DNA of 64,000 nt from assembly GCA_965220345.1 (NCBI GenBank), contig OZ244822.1, positions 2,046,001-2,110,000 of the forward strand, written 5' to 3'. The position numbers and the translations under genes were made by a program. The notes under the pieces were generated by a model, which saw nothing but the letters and a program-made list of their open reading frames with translations, had not been told where the DNA came from and did no database searches. Source of the stretch: Aldehydirespirator sp965220345. GTDB lineage: Bacteria > Actinomycetota > Acidimicrobiia > Acidimicrobiales > Aldehydirespiratoraceae. Positions 34,419-43,224 of this stretch are shown here, piece after piece; positions within the stretch are counted from its first letter, which is position 1, and every line of letters begins with the position of its first letter.

Positions 34419-36056
34419 TTGACCAGCATCATCCACCGCAGCCCGCTTCCCGACGTGGTGATCCCTGATCTGTCGATCACCGATTATGTCTTCGCATCGG
34501 TCGCGCAGCACGGCGACAAGGTGGCTGTCACCGACGGCACTGGCATCAGCTACACCTTCGGCGAGCTTCACGACGCGCTGCGCCGACTCGGCGGAGGATT
34601 GCAAGCCCAAGGCGTGGGTTCGGGTGCCACTCTCGCCATCCTTGCCCCGAACATCCCCGAATACGCCTTGGTGTTCCACGCAGTGGCGCTCGCAGGCGGC
34701 ACGGTCACAACCATCAACCCCACATACCGAACCGAAGAGGTGAGCCATCAGCTCAACGATGCTGGAGCTTCATGGATCTTCACCATCCCAATGTTTTTGG
34801 ATACCGCACGCAAAGCCGCAGCCGCGAGCGGCGTGACCCGAATCGTTGTGATAGGCGAAACGCCAAAAACGCCCGAGACGGCTCTTGAGGCTGATGCGAC
34901 TTTTGCAGAAGATACGACTAACGCTGACGACACGGGTGCAGCAAGTGAAGTAACCGTCGTGGAGTTGGCCTCGCTGTTCGGTGAACCGATTTCGCAGGTG
35001 CCGATTGACTATGCCGATCATGTTGTTGTGCTGCCGTATTCGTCGGGCACCACCGGGCTGCCCAAAGGCGTGATGCTCACTCATCGCAATCTGGTAGCCA
35101 ATATCGCCCAACTTGAGCACGCATTCGATCCATCCAGAGGCGAAGCGGCTCTGGCGGTGCTGCCTTTCTTTCACATCTACGGGATGCAAGTGGTGATGAA
35201 CATGCTGCTAGCGCTGGGAATACGTGTGGTAACCATGCCCCGCTTCGACATGGTGCGCGCACTGGAACTGGTGCAACAGCAGCGACTGACCAGGTTCTTC
35301 GCAGTGCCGCCGATGGTGCTGGGCTTGGCTCGACATCCCGCAGTGGACGACTACGACCTGTCGTCGCTCAAGCAGATCTTCTCGGGGGCGGCACCCCTCG
35401 GCAAAGACCTTGCTGCTGAAGCGGCCGCTCGGGTGGGCTGCGAAATAGTGCAGGGCTATGGCATGACCGAGTTGAGTCCGGTCAGCCATTGCACGCCCGA
35501 GGGACAGTTCCGCCCCGGCACCAGCGGCGTGACCGTATCGAATACCGAGATACGCATCGTTGATCCTGACACGGGCGCTGACTTAGGCATCGGCGAACGT
35601 GGTGAACTGCTAGTGAGAGGCCCGCAAGTAATGAAGGGCTATCTCAACGACCCAGAAGCCACCACCGCGACTCTCGACGCTGACGGCTGGTTGCACACCG
35701 GCGACGTGGCGATAATCGACGAGCATCAGCATGTGTCGATAGTTGACCGCATTAAGGAACTAATCAAATACAAAGGCTTCCAAGTGCCCCCGGCGGAACT
35801 CGAAGCGGTGCTGGTGACTCATCCGGCTGTGGCGGACGCAGCTGTGATCGGCGTGCCCGACCTGGAGGCGGGGGAGTTACCGAAGGCTTTCATCGCTTTG
35901 TCGCCTGGTATGGCTGCGCCCAGCTTGGAGGCACTGCAAGAGCATGTGTCAAAGCATCTAGCCACCTACAAGCAGATACATGCTCTGGAAGTGTTGGACG
36001 CAATACCCAAGAGTGCCTCAGGCAAAATCCTGCGACGTGAACTGCGTGACCACTAG
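34419..36056 (+). CDS. AMP-dependent acyl-CoA ligase, 4-coumarate-CoA ligase-like
   Basis: About 545 residues of the ANL superfamily. The ATP loop YSSGTTGLPKG lies at about 35038-35070, QGYGMTELSP at about 35452, the hinge WLHTGDVAII at about 35689, and the catalytic C-terminal lysine in PKSASGKILRRELR at the end. It activates a carboxylic acid to its CoA thioester; aromatic or medium/long-chain acids are all possible. TTG 34419 is chosen because GAGAG is 8 bases upstream and family members begin with a similar IHRSPLPDV segment; ATG 34392 is an alternative. Confidence 0.87.
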   Translation: MTSIIHRSPLPDVVIPDLSITDYVFASVAQHGDKVAVTDGTGISYTFGELHDALRRLGGGLQAQGVGSGATLAILAPNIPEYALVFHAVALAGGTVTTINPTYRTEEVSHQLNDAGASWIFTIPMFLDTARKAAAASGVTRIVVIGETPKTPETALEADATFAEDTTNADDTGAASEVTVVELASLFGEPISQVPIDYADHVVVLPYSSGTTGLPKGVMLTHRNLVANIAQLEHAFDPSRGEAALAVLPFFHIYGMQVVMNMLLALGIRVVTMPRFDMVRALELVQQQRLTRFFAVPPMVLGLARHPAVDDYDLSSLKQIFSGAAPLGKDLAAEAAARVGCEIVQGYGMTELSPVSHCTPEGQFRPGTSGVTVSNTEIRIVDPDTGADLGIGERGELLVRGPQVMKGYLNDPEATTATLDADGWLHTGDVAIIDEHQHVSIVDRIKELIKYKGFQVPPAELEAVLVTHPAVADAAVIGVPDLEAGELPKAFIALSPGMAAPSLEALQEHVSKHLATYKQIHALEVLDAIPKSASGKILRRELRDH

Positions 36057-36074
36057 CAGGGCACACTGCGTGTT

Positions 36075-36740
36075 ATGAGCGAGCCGTTTGTTTTTGGGGT
36101 TGACCTTGACGGAGTGGTCGCCGACTACACCACGGGTTTCGCAAAGTTCATTGCTGGTGAGCGGGGCGTGGAAACTTCATCGCTACCGATAGAGCGATCC
36201 TATGACTTTCGTGAATGGGGGCTAGAGCCAGGCGAGTATGAGCGTTATCACGGCCTTGCTGTCAGCGAGCATCGGCTGCTAGCAAAACTGGATGCCATTG
36301 AGGGCGCAGCCGAAGTTTTGTGGAGGCTCTCAGATGCTGGGGTTTGGATTCGGATAATCACTCATCGCTTGTATGTCAACTGGGGTCACGCCGAAGCCGT
36401 GGCTGACACTGTGCAATGGTTAGATGCTGAACAGATCCCTTATCGTGACATCTGTTTTTTGGGGCAGAAGCCTGAAGTTGAAGCCGACTGTTACGTTGAT
36501 GATGCTCCCCACAACATTGCTGCACTGCGAGCGGGCGGCAACGACGTGATCGTGTTTGATCAGCCTTACAACCGTGACGAAGCCGAGCCGAGAGCGCAAG
36601 ACTGGACACAAGTTGAGCAGCTAGTAATGGAACGCCTCACGGTTTGGCGTGGTGACGCTGGCGTGCAGCCGCAATTCCCAGGGATTGATGCCGGGACGGA
36701 TCGTCTGACGCTGCGTCGTTCAAGCTTGCAGGATTTGTGA
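36075..36740 (+). CDS. HAD-family 5'-nucleotidase (NT5C-like)
   Basis: 221 residues. N-terminal HAD motif I VDLDGVVADYT with D10 and D12, motif II-like IRIITHRLY, and an acidic motif IV VDDAPHNIAAL. This matches the deoxyribonucleotidase 5'(3') NT5C group, which removes phosphate from nucleoside monophosphates. The C-terminal 35 residues are extra. It overlaps the end of the convergent oxidoreductase gene by 21 bases. Confidence 0.75.
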   Translation: MSEPFVFGVDLDGVVADYTTGFAKFIAGERGVETSSLPIERSYDFREWGLEPGEYERYHGLAVSEHRLLAKLDAIEGAAEVLWRLSDAGVWIRIITHRLYVNWGHAEAVADTVQWLDAEQIPYRDICFLGQKPEVEADCYVDDAPHNIAALRAGGNDVIVFDQPYNRDEAEPRAQDWTQVEQLVMERLTVWRGDAGVQPQFPGIDAGTDRLTLRRSSLQDL

Positions 36741-37781
36741 CGGCGAAAGATTCGCTGGTATTTCGCTTATGCTGATCTCGGTGCCGTTGCGTTGAATCGA
36801 CAATGCTGCAGCTGCCGAAATAGCCAATGCCGATGAAGCCATACTGAGATCCGGCCAAGCTTTTGTTTGCCCGCAGCTGACCTTCACAAGATTCTCAATC
36901 TGGGTCACGTATCCCAAAGCGATCAGAGGATTCGCGCCTAAGTTGGCGCGGCGGAACTGATTGTCGGGCAGAGAGTCTGGAATCCCGTTGATCTCAACAA
37001 CAGGTGTCGGCCAGATATTCACCCGAGCCACCTGCTGGATGTCGGCAGCTTCGAAAGAAGCTTGAGCAACGCTAGCCCCCCAACGCAGCACAGCGGAGGC
37101 CTGACGGTCGTTGGCGCCTTGAATCGTTACGTCAGCAGCACAGTCGATTGCGTTGTTGAGTTCAAAGCGTGGCACCGACACCGACACAGCATCGCTACCC
37201 AGTGCAGTCAGCAGCACCGGCCAGAACCCAGGGGTTTGATCCATCAACACGCCACCACCGAAGGCAAGTTGATCGCTAGCACCGCGCGCCGGTGTCGGCA
37301 ACGACAAGCGCATCTGCAAGTGATGCGGATTCATGGTGGAAATCACCTCAAGCATCCGCTTCACAGCCGCTGCGTGCAATAGATGTGCTGCGCTCATTAT
37401 TTGGCGTATCTGGTGTTCAGCTATCTGGTGTTCAGCTATCTGGTGTTCATCAAACACTGCTGGTAGTTCTGTGATCGCATCCAGAGTGGTGGCTGCGGGT
37501 GACTCAATCAGCACCGCTTTCAGTTTTGTTGACGCAGACAGTTCGCGCAGTATCTCGGCTCGTGTCAAAGGGGGAGCGGCAACCACCGCCGCATCGCAGA
37601 CTTGCAGCAACTGTGGCACGGTCAGCACTCGGCATCTCAGCGCCTCAGCCAGCGCTGCTGCTCTCGGCGAGTCGGGTGAACGTGCAGCCACGCCCGCTAG
37701 TCGGGTGTCGGGCGTGGCGCGGATTGCTTCGGCGTGCAGGGTGGCGGCGCGACCTGCACCGATTATGCCAATCGTGGTCAT
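36720..37781 (-). CDS. Gfo/Idh/MocA-like oxidoreductase
   Basis: 353 residues. The Rossmann nucleotide loop GIIGAGRAA is at the very N-terminus (4-12). The middle shows AAVVAAPPLTRAEIL and LIESPAAT, in place of the usual EKP motif, so catalysis is uncertain. A triple HQIAE repeat lies in the middle (about 112-126). ATG 37781 is chosen because MTTIGIIGAG is a classical start; the frame is open further. The substrate is unknown. Confidence 0.7.
   Translation of the reverse strand: MTTIGIIGAGRAATLHAEAIRATPDTRLAGVAARSPDSPRAAALAEALRCRVLTVPQLLQVCDAAVVAAPPLTRAEILRELSASTKLKAVLIESPAATTLDAITELPAVFDEHQIAEHQIAEHQIRQIMSAAHLLHAAAVKRMLEVISTMNPHHLQMRLSLPTPARGASDQLAFGGGVLMDQTPGFWPVLLTALGSDAVSVSVPRFELNNAIDCAADVTIQGANDRQASAVLRWGASVAQASFEAADIQQVARVNIWPTPVVEINGIPDSLPDNQFRRANLGANPLIALGYVTQIENLVKVSCGQTKAWPDLSMASSALAISAAAALSIQRNGTEISISEIPANLSPSQILQA
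37407..37451 (-). repeat. Three 15-bp tandem repeats inside the oxidoreductase gene
   Basis: TATCTGGTGTTCAGC occurs at 37407 and 37422, then TATCTGGTGTTCATC at 37437. They encode HQIAEHQIAEHQI in frame. Length variants would keep the frame. Confidence 0.92.
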
Positions 37782-38556
37782 TGCTGCAATAATCCTAAGA
37801 ATAGACGCACAGCAAGCTTCCTCATCCAGCTCATCTGGCGACACAGCGCAGCTTCATCCGCTGCTTGAGTTGCAGGAGATTGATACCCAAACCGACCAGC
37901 TTCTGCATAAGCGCTCCACTCTTGGGGCGCGTCAGAGTCTGGCGACATTGAGAGCCGAACAGCAGAACCTTCAGAACCAGCTTGACGGTGTGGGAATGCA
38001 ACGGGTGGAGGTGCTCACCCGTCAGAAACGTTTGGAGGATGAAGCCGCGATTGTTCGAAGCAAAGCCGATGTTGACGACAACCGACTCTACTCTGGTGAA
38101 ATCACTGCGATCCGTGACTTGCAGGCGATGCAAGATGAGATCACGGGCCTGCGGTCACGCCAGAGCCTGCTGGAGGAACAAGCGATTGAGGCTTTGCTAG
38201 AGGCTGAAGGTTTAGAAAAACAAGCCCAGAAGTTGCAACAACAAAAAGACTCTGGTGATGAGCGCTTGACTGTTATCGAAGCTGAACTGGGTGCCGCCGA
38301 AGCAGACATTGATGAGCAGATCGCTGAGTTGGCCGTCAAACGTGCTCAGATCACCAGCTGCATTGAGGACGCGGTGATTGCTAGCTATGAGCAGCTGCGT
38401 GAAACTTTCGGCTCAAGCGCAGCCGTGAGGTTCGATCCTACTTCAGGCTGCGGATGTCCGCAAGACATGCCTGCTGTGGAAGTGGCTCGCATCAAACGCT
38501 GTGACGAAGGAGCGGTGCTCGACTGCAGCGAATGCGGTCGCTTAGTGCTGCGCTAG
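37774..38556 (+). CDS. Coiled-coil zinc-ribbon protein (DUF164/CdsZ type)
   Basis: About 260 residues. A long coiled coil (from LHPLLELQEIDTQTDQLLHK to ELAVKRAQI) rich in Glu, Gln and Arg ends in a C4 zinc ribbon: GCGCP about 40 residues before the end and DCSECGR at the end. Proteins of this kind occur throughout actinobacteria and some act in cell division. The start is unclear: GTG 37774 (or ATG 37765) would overlap the 5' end of the divergent oxidoreductase gene; the recognisable part starts only at about 37850. Confidence 0.8.
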   Translation: MVIAAIILRIDAQQASSSSSSGDTAQLHPLLELQEIDTQTDQLLHKRSTLGARQSLATLRAEQQNLQNQLDGVGMQRVEVLTRQKRLEDEAAIVRSKADVDDNRLYSGEITAIRDLQAMQDEITGLRSRQSLLEEQAIEALLEAEGLEKQAQKLQQQKDSGDERLTVIEAELGAAEADIDEQIAELAVKRAQITSCIEDAVIASYEQLRETFGSSAAVRFDPTSGCGCPQDMPAVEVARIKRCDEGAVLDCSECGRLVLR

Positions 38557-38829
38557 GGCCAACCCTCTTCGGTGTTACGAGGCCGCTGCCGAGGAACCGT
38601 TTCCAACGCCGAAACAAGCGCATTTGCCAAACCGCCGAAAACTGTAGGCCAAATCTCTAGAAAACTGTAGGACAAATCCATCGAAAACTGTAGGATAGAT
38701 CCGCAGAAAACTGTAGGTTGAACCTGGATATAGCCATAAAAAAAGCTTGGCTGCTAAGCATGGCGAGACGCTTCTTTGGGCGATTAGCGCTTGTAGCAAC
38801 GGCGACTGCTGGCGTTACTGTGAGTTCAG
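38557..38829. other. Intergenic region carrying a 23-bp repeat array
   Basis: 273 bases with no supported gene. It holds four phased repeats described separately. A leftward frame of 74 codons across the repeats has repetitive, non-conserved translation and no ribosome-binding site. Confidence 0.6.
38637..38717 (+). repeat. Four copies of a 12-bp core at exact 23-bp spacing
   Basis: GAAAACTGTAGG begins at 38637, 38660, 38683 and 38706. The cores are identical; the 11-bp spacers are degenerate (CCAAATCTCTA, ACAAATCCATC, ATAGATCCGCA). The 23-bp period is a little over two helical turns. The array could be a protein-binding array or a variable-number repeat. Confidence 0.95.
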
Positions 38830-39315
38830 ATGTTTTTTTGGTTCGTGGCTTGCTCGGTGGTGATGGTGTCTCTGGTGTTTGACAGTAGCGGCGTGGACTA
38901 CCGCTTCGTGGCGTTGGGGTCGGTTCTGCCGCTGGTTGAGAATCTCACAGGGTCACCGTGGCTGCTGCATACTTTAGCTGCGAGTGTGGCAGCGCTTCTT
39001 GGTGTGATGCTCTTCACAGCTCGGCGTGGCGCGAAGTTGCGAAGACGTCGTTGGATCGGGCTGCCTATCGGCATGATGGTTTTTTTGGCTGCTGGTGGGG
39101 TCTGGTCGCACACGGCTCTTTTCTGGTGGCCCTTTAGCGGTATTGACGCTCTCGGCCAGGGTGCATCACCCGAATATGACCGCCCTTTGGTGGTCTTGAT
39201 CGGTTTGGAACTGCTGGGATTGTTGGCGTTGCTTTGGATCGCTCGCCGCCACGGCTTGTCTGATCCGCAGCGTCGTCAAGTGCTGTATTACAGCGGTCGC
39301 CTCACCTTGCGCTAG
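38830..39315 (+). CDS. Predicted integral membrane protein
   Basis: 161 residues with four to five hydrophobic segments (about 1-17, 45-63, 75-95, 105-115 and 125-142) and a basic loop ARRGAKLRRRRW (about 64-75). FDSSGVDYRFVALGSVLPLVENLTG near the N-terminus would be outside. It resembles small uncharacterised actinobacterial membrane proteins that look like metal-dependent hydrolase membrane relatives, but I do not recognise the family with certainty. It ends just before the RNase P RNA gene, which is on the other strand. Confidence 0.7.
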   Translation: MFFWFVACSVVMVSLVFDSSGVDYRFVALGSVLPLVENLTGSPWLLHTLAASVAALLGVMLFTARRGAKLRRRRWIGLPIGMMVFLAAGGVWSHTALFWWPFSGIDALGQGASPEYDRPLVVLIGLELLGLLALLWIARRHGLSDPQRRQVLYYSGRLTLR

Positions 39316-39348
39316 CTTGATTCTGAGATTTCTTATGTTGTGGAGTGT

Positions 39349-39698
39349 GGTGACGGGGGCTGGTCTGTAGGCGGGATTCTGTCCGGGAGCCTGTCGCCAG
39401 GGTCTCCGTGGATGACCATCCATCTATGCGATCTACCCGAGAGTGTCTGCGGACGGGCCGTCCTCTCTCTGCTTGATCTTGCTCCAGGTGGGGTTTACCC
39501 TGCCACTCTGGTCACCCAGAGCGCGGTGCGCTCTTACCGCACCTTTTCACCCTTACCGGCAAGCCGGCGGTTTGTTTTCTGTGGCACTTTCCTGCGAGTC
39601 GCCTCGACTGGCTGTTAGCCAGCACCTTGCCCTGCGGAGTCCCGACCTTCCTCGACCCGCCGAAGCGGACCGCGGCCATCCAACCTGCCCCCGTCACC
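39349..39698 (-). ncRNA. rnpB: RNase P RNA, bacterial type A
   Basis: The catalytic RNA that trims tRNA 5' ends. On the minus strand the molecule opens with GGTGACGGGGGC and closes with GCCCCCGTCACC, forming the P1 helix. Conserved landmarks appear in order: GAGGAAGGTCGGGACTCC, the ACAGAAA region, GGTAAGGGTGAAA, AGAGCGCACCG, and close to the 3' end ACAGAATCCCGCCTACAGAC. About 350 nt. No open frame over this stretch should be taken as a gene. Ends are set by the P1 helix and may differ by a few bases. Confidence 0.95.
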
Positions 39699-39788
39699 GG
39701 TTTCAGGCTAGAGCCATACGAAAGCCCCTGCTTCGGATGCAGCATCAACTCATCAAGGCAGACCTTCGCGCAGGGTTAGCCTGATGTC

Positions 39789-40826
39789 ATGGTCACGCTT
39801 GCAAACCACGGTGGATGGCCCGGAGTTCTTGAAACTCTGGCGAGCGGCGGTGATCTCACTGCCGATATGGCTCAGGCAGCACTCGGTTCAATCCTTGCAG
39901 GACAAGCAGCCGACACTCAAGCAGCTGCGTTCGTCATGGCCTTACGCCTAAAAGGGCTAACAGCAGAAGAGTTCTTAGGTTTAGTGACTGCGATGCGCCA
40001 AGCCGCAACCCCGTTAAGCGTTCCTGAACACACTGTTGACATTGTTGGCACCGGTGGCACCAGCGTTCGCAAGACTCATGCTTTGAACGTGTCAACAATG
40101 GCCTGTTTCGTGGCCGCAGGTGCTGGCACCACAATCTGCAAGCACGGCAACGTCAAAGCGTCATCCACGTCGGGCAGTTTCGATCTATTGGATGCCCTAG
40201 GAGTGCCGCTCACGGCCACCCCCGAGCAGGTGTCAGAGATGGTGCGAATACACGGGCTGGGTTTCGCTTTCGCTAAAACTTTTCACCCAGCCATTCGTAA
40301 TGCCGCACAGATGCGCTCAGAGTTGGGTATTCCCACGGTGTTCAACCTGCTCGGCCCGCTGTCGCATCCGGGTCGTGTGAAACGCCAAGTGCTGGGCGTA
40401 GCCGATGAGTCTCTGGGCTCAATGATGGCTGAAGTGTTGCAAGCCACGGGTTCGGTGCAATCACTCGTAGTGAACGGCAACGGCCAATTCGATGAGTTCA
40501 CCACAACCGGAACTAACCGTGTGTGGGAACTGAAGGAGGGTTTGATCAGCGAATATCAGATGCGTGCCGAAGATGTTGGTTTGCGGTCGTCGGCGCTACA
40601 ACAGCTTCAAGGTGGTGGCCCCGCCGCTAATGCTCGCATCCTTAAGTCTGTCTTGGTGGGTGAAGCCAGTCCTTACCGTGACATCGTGGTGTTTAACGCT
40701 GCTGCTGCGTTGTATGTATCGGGTCACGCTGCGGACCTTGCAGAAGGTGTGCTAGCTGCTGAAGCTGCCATTGACGACGGAAGAGCCGCAGCCAAGCTCC
40801 AAGCTGTCACAACGCAGCCGTCGTAG
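39789..40826 (+). CDS. trpD: Anthranilate phosphoribosyltransferase
   Basis: 345 residues. Second committed step of tryptophan synthesis, joining anthranilate and PRPP. The PRPP loop reads GTGGT (87-91) followed by SVRKTHALNVST; most enzymes have GTGGD and a FN(I/V)ST core, so the acidic residue is replaced. KHGN is at 118-121, then SSTSGSFDLLDALG, where KSGSAD is usual. The remaining fold (FHPAIRNAAQMRSELGIPTVFNLLGPLSHPG) is canonical. Isolated from other trp genes. Confidence 0.93.
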   Translation: MVTLANHGGWPGVLETLASGGDLTADMAQAALGSILAGQAADTQAAAFVMALRLKGLTAEEFLGLVTAMRQAATPLSVPEHTVDIVGTGGTSVRKTHALNVSTMACFVAAGAGTTICKHGNVKASSTSGSFDLLDALGVPLTATPEQVSEMVRIHGLGFAFAKTFHPAIRNAAQMRSELGIPTVFNLLGPLSHPGRVKRQVLGVADESLGSMMAEVLQATGSVQSLVVNGNGQFDEFTTTGTNRVWELKEGLISEYQMRAEDVGLRSSALQQLQGGGPAANARILKSVLVGEASPYRDIVVFNAAAALYVSGHAADLAEGVLAAEAAIDDGRAAAKLQAVTTQPS

Positions 40827-40873
40827 CATCGTTCAGTCACTCACGTTCCTTCACGGTTAAGCCTTTCGTCAAG

Positions 40874-42073
40874 ATGAGCCTCAACCCCTCTGAGCTTGCT
40901 GAAGTTGGGCGTTGTGCCGGTCTGGACGCGGTTGGTTTCTGCACAGCCGAGCCGTTCAGCGACACAGCTGACGCTCTGATCCGGCGCAAGCAAGCAGGCT
41001 TACACGCCGGGATGCAGTTCACATACCGAAACCCGCAACGCTCCACAGACCCGCGACATTTGCTGCCGGGTGCAGCCGCTCTCGTCGTTGGCGCGGTTGA
41101 GTTCGAGGCGCAACCCGCTGAACTCCAAGATGCCAGCACCAGCAGCGAGGTCAGAGTCGACAATCTCACCGGAGTCGACAATCTCACCGGCATAGACAAA
41201 CCCACCGACACAAGACCCTGGGCTCGTGTGGCCGCCTACGCCCGGTCGGATTATTACGCCGTTTTAAGAAAAGGGCTCGAAGCCGTGGCCGAAGCCTTAC
41301 GTAGCTGCGGGTATCAAGCTGTGGTAACCGCCGACAGCAACGCTCTAGTTGACCGTGCCGCAGCTCATCGTTCTGGTATCGGCTGGTGGGGCAAGAACTC
41401 CAACATTTTGCTGCCCGGCCTGGGAAGCCTGGTAGTGCTGGGTTCGGTAGTGACCGATGCCGCAATCGTGACAAGCGATCCCGAACCGCTGGCTGATGGT
41501 TGCGGAACCTGCCAAAAATGCCTTGACGGCTGTCCGACAGGCGCGATCATTGCTGCGGGCACGGTGGATGCACGCCGTTGCCTCGCCTGGCTGGTGCAAG
41601 CCGACGGAGTGTTCGATCCTGAATACCGTGTCGCTCTCGGTGACCGCATCTACGGTTGCGACGACTGCTCAGACGTGTGCCCTCCTAATCGTCTGCGGAT
41701 CCGGCGAACATCTAATCCTGATAGCGAGACCCCAAATATCGAACAGCAGTCTCGTGTGGATGTGCTGGAGTTGCTTGAAGCCTCCGACGAGGAACTGTTA
41801 AGGCGTTTCGGGCGCTGGTACATACCCCGACGAGAGCCTCGCTACCTGCGCCGTAACGCTCTAGTAGTACTGGCTAATGTGGGCGATCCTCGCGACCCGA
41901 AAGTCCGTTCAGCCCTAGAGCAGGCTTTGCGTGACCCCGACCCGCTGATCAGAGCACACGGCGTGTGGTGCTGTCGCCGTCTCGGGCTGGATCTAACAGA
42001 GTTGCAAGGCGCTGACGACCCGCTGGTTGCAGCCGAACTGCGGAGAACGGTGCCTTTGCGAGCGGCGTTATGA
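40874..42073 (+). CDS. queG: Epoxyqueuosine reductase
   Basis: 399 residues. Catalyses the last step of queuosine formation in tRNA anticodons with cobalamin and iron-sulfur clusters. Two [4Fe-4S] sites are seen: CGTCQKCLDGCPTG (from about 41502) and CDDCSDVCPPN (from about 41659). GIGWWGKNSNILLPGLGS is the family signature. The C-terminus has a HEAT-like helical repeat (VLANVGDPRDPKVRSAL). An 18-bp tandem repeat lies in a variable loop near residue 97. No other queuosine genes are nearby. Its end overlaps the glycosyltransferase start (ATGA). Confidence 0.92.
   Translation: MSLNPSELAEVGRCAGLDAVGFCTAEPFSDTADALIRRKQAGLHAGMQFTYRNPQRSTDPRHLLPGAAALVVGAVEFEAQPAELQDASTSSEVRVDNLTGVDNLTGIDKPTDTRPWARVAAYARSDYYAVLRKGLEAVAEALRSCGYQAVVTADSNALVDRAAAHRSGIGWWGKNSNILLPGLGSLVVLGSVVTDAAIVTSDPEPLADGCGTCQKCLDGCPTGAIIAAGTVDARRCLAWLVQADGVFDPEYRVALGDRIYGCDDCSDVCPPNRLRIRRTSNPDSETPNIEQQSRVDVLELLEASDEELLRRFGRWYIPRREPRYLRRNALVVLANVGDPRDPKVRSALEQALRDPDPLIRAHGVWCCRRLGLDLTELQGADDPLVAAELRRTVPLRAAL
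41156..41209 (+). repeat. 18-bp tandem repeat inside queG
   Basis: GTCGACAATCTCACCGGA (41156) and GTCGACAATCTCACCGGC (41174) are followed by a degenerate third copy (41192). They encode VDNLTGVDNLTGIDKPT in a loop that other QueG proteins lack. Confidence 0.9.
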
Positions 42074-43197
42074 CCCGTCATCTGCTTGTCACCAACGATT
42101 TCCCGCCCAAAGTGGGAGGGATCCAGAATTATCTGTGGGAACTTTGGCGGCGACTACCAGCAGACGATGTGGTGGTCTATACCACCCCGCATCGTGATGC
42201 AGCGGCTTTTGATGCCGCTCAATCATTCACGGTGCTGCGATCTCGTGAACCATGGCTACTGCCTGGGCCTCATCTGCTGCGGCGGGTGCGTCGCCTAGCG
42301 AAACAGCAAGAAGTGGATTTGGTGGTGATTGATCCGGCTCTTCCCGCGGGCCTGATCGGACCGTATCTGGGTCTGCGTTATGCCGTGGTGGTTCACGGTG
42401 CCGAAGCAGCTATTCCGGCACGCATCCGCGGCACCAGACATCTGCTGTGCAGGGTGCTAAAGGATGCTGTGGGGGTGATCTCAGCAGGCGGTTACGCGGC
42501 TCGGGAGTGTCAACAAGTGCTGCAACATCCCTTGAATGCTTATCTAATCCCCCCAGGAGTTGACAGCGAACGTTTCACACCTTTGAGCGCTGAGCAACGA
42601 CTCGAAGCACGTATGCGCCTAGGGCTGCCTGCGGATGTTCCAGTTGTTGTGAGCGTGTCTCGCTTAGTGCCACGCAAAGGCATGGACACACTAATCCGCG
42701 CTGCGGCTTTGTTGCAGGGTACTCATCCTGATCTGCGGGTTGTGATCGCTGGGCAGGGACGTGACCGGCGGCGTCTTCACCGTTTGATTGAAAGCTTGGG
42801 TGCTCCAGTGCAACTTGTGGGACGTGTAGGTGACGAGGATCTGGTGGCGTTGTATGGATGCGCCGATGTTTTCGCGATGCTATGCCGCACCCGCTGGGGC
42901 GGTTTGGAGCAGGAAGGTTTCGGGATCGTTTTTTTGGAGGCGGCTGCGGCGGGTGTAGCGCAGGTGGCGGGATGCAGCGGCGGTGCCCATGAAGCTGTGA
43001 GCCAGGATGAGACAGGCTTTGTGCTTGACCCGGCTACACCCCAAAACACCGCTGATGCCATAGCTGTTCTTCTGACTGACGTTGAACGTCGCAGACTTAT
43101 GGGTATACAAGCCCGGCGACGTGCCGAAAACGATTTCTCTTACGATGTCTTAGCTGCGAAGCTCAACAAGTCGCTGCATGAAATGGCTGCCTCGTGA
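42070..43197 (+). CDS. GT4 glycosyltransferase, PimB'-like
   Basis: 375 residues of GT-B fold. The N-terminus LLVTNDFPPKVGGIQNYLWEL and the C-terminal E-x7-E motif EGFGIVFLE define family 4, and VSVSRLVPRKGMDTLIRA is the donor-domain start. Best resemblance is to actinobacterial phosphatidylinositol mannoside mannosyltransferase PimB' and the related MgtA, acting at the inner membrane face with GDP-mannose. The exact acceptor is inferred. Start overlaps queG by 4 bases. Confidence 0.85.
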   Translation: MTRHLLVTNDFPPKVGGIQNYLWELWRRLPADDVVVYTTPHRDAAAFDAAQSFTVLRSREPWLLPGPHLLRRVRRLAKQQEVDLVVIDPALPAGLIGPYLGLRYAVVVHGAEAAIPARIRGTRHLLCRVLKDAVGVISAGGYAARECQQVLQHPLNAYLIPPGVDSERFTPLSAEQRLEARMRLGLPADVPVVVSVSRLVPRKGMDTLIRAAALLQGTHPDLRVVIAGQGRDRRRLHRLIESLGAPVQLVGRVGDEDLVALYGCADVFAMLCRTRWGGLEQEGFGIVFLEAAAAGVAQVAGCSGGAHEAVSQDETGFVLDPATPQNTADAIAVLLTDVERRRLMGIQARRRAENDFSYDVLAAKLNKSLHEMAAS

Positions 43198-43224
43198 AAC
43201 GCTTGACACAGATAAAATAACGAT

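Noticed and set aside
37333..37760. Rightward extension upstream of the zinc-ribbon protein
   Set aside because: It is antisense to the oxidoreductase gene; the recognisable protein starts only near 37850.
38637..38717. CRISPR array
   Set aside because: Cores are only 12 bp with 11-bp spacers and no cas genes are near.
38575..38799. Leftward 74-codon frame over the 23-bp array
   Set aside because: Its sequence is dictated by the DNA repeats, and there is no ribosome-binding site.
39340..39784. Open frames across 39340-39784
   Set aside because: The stretch is RNase P RNA by its conserved landmarks and P1 pairing.
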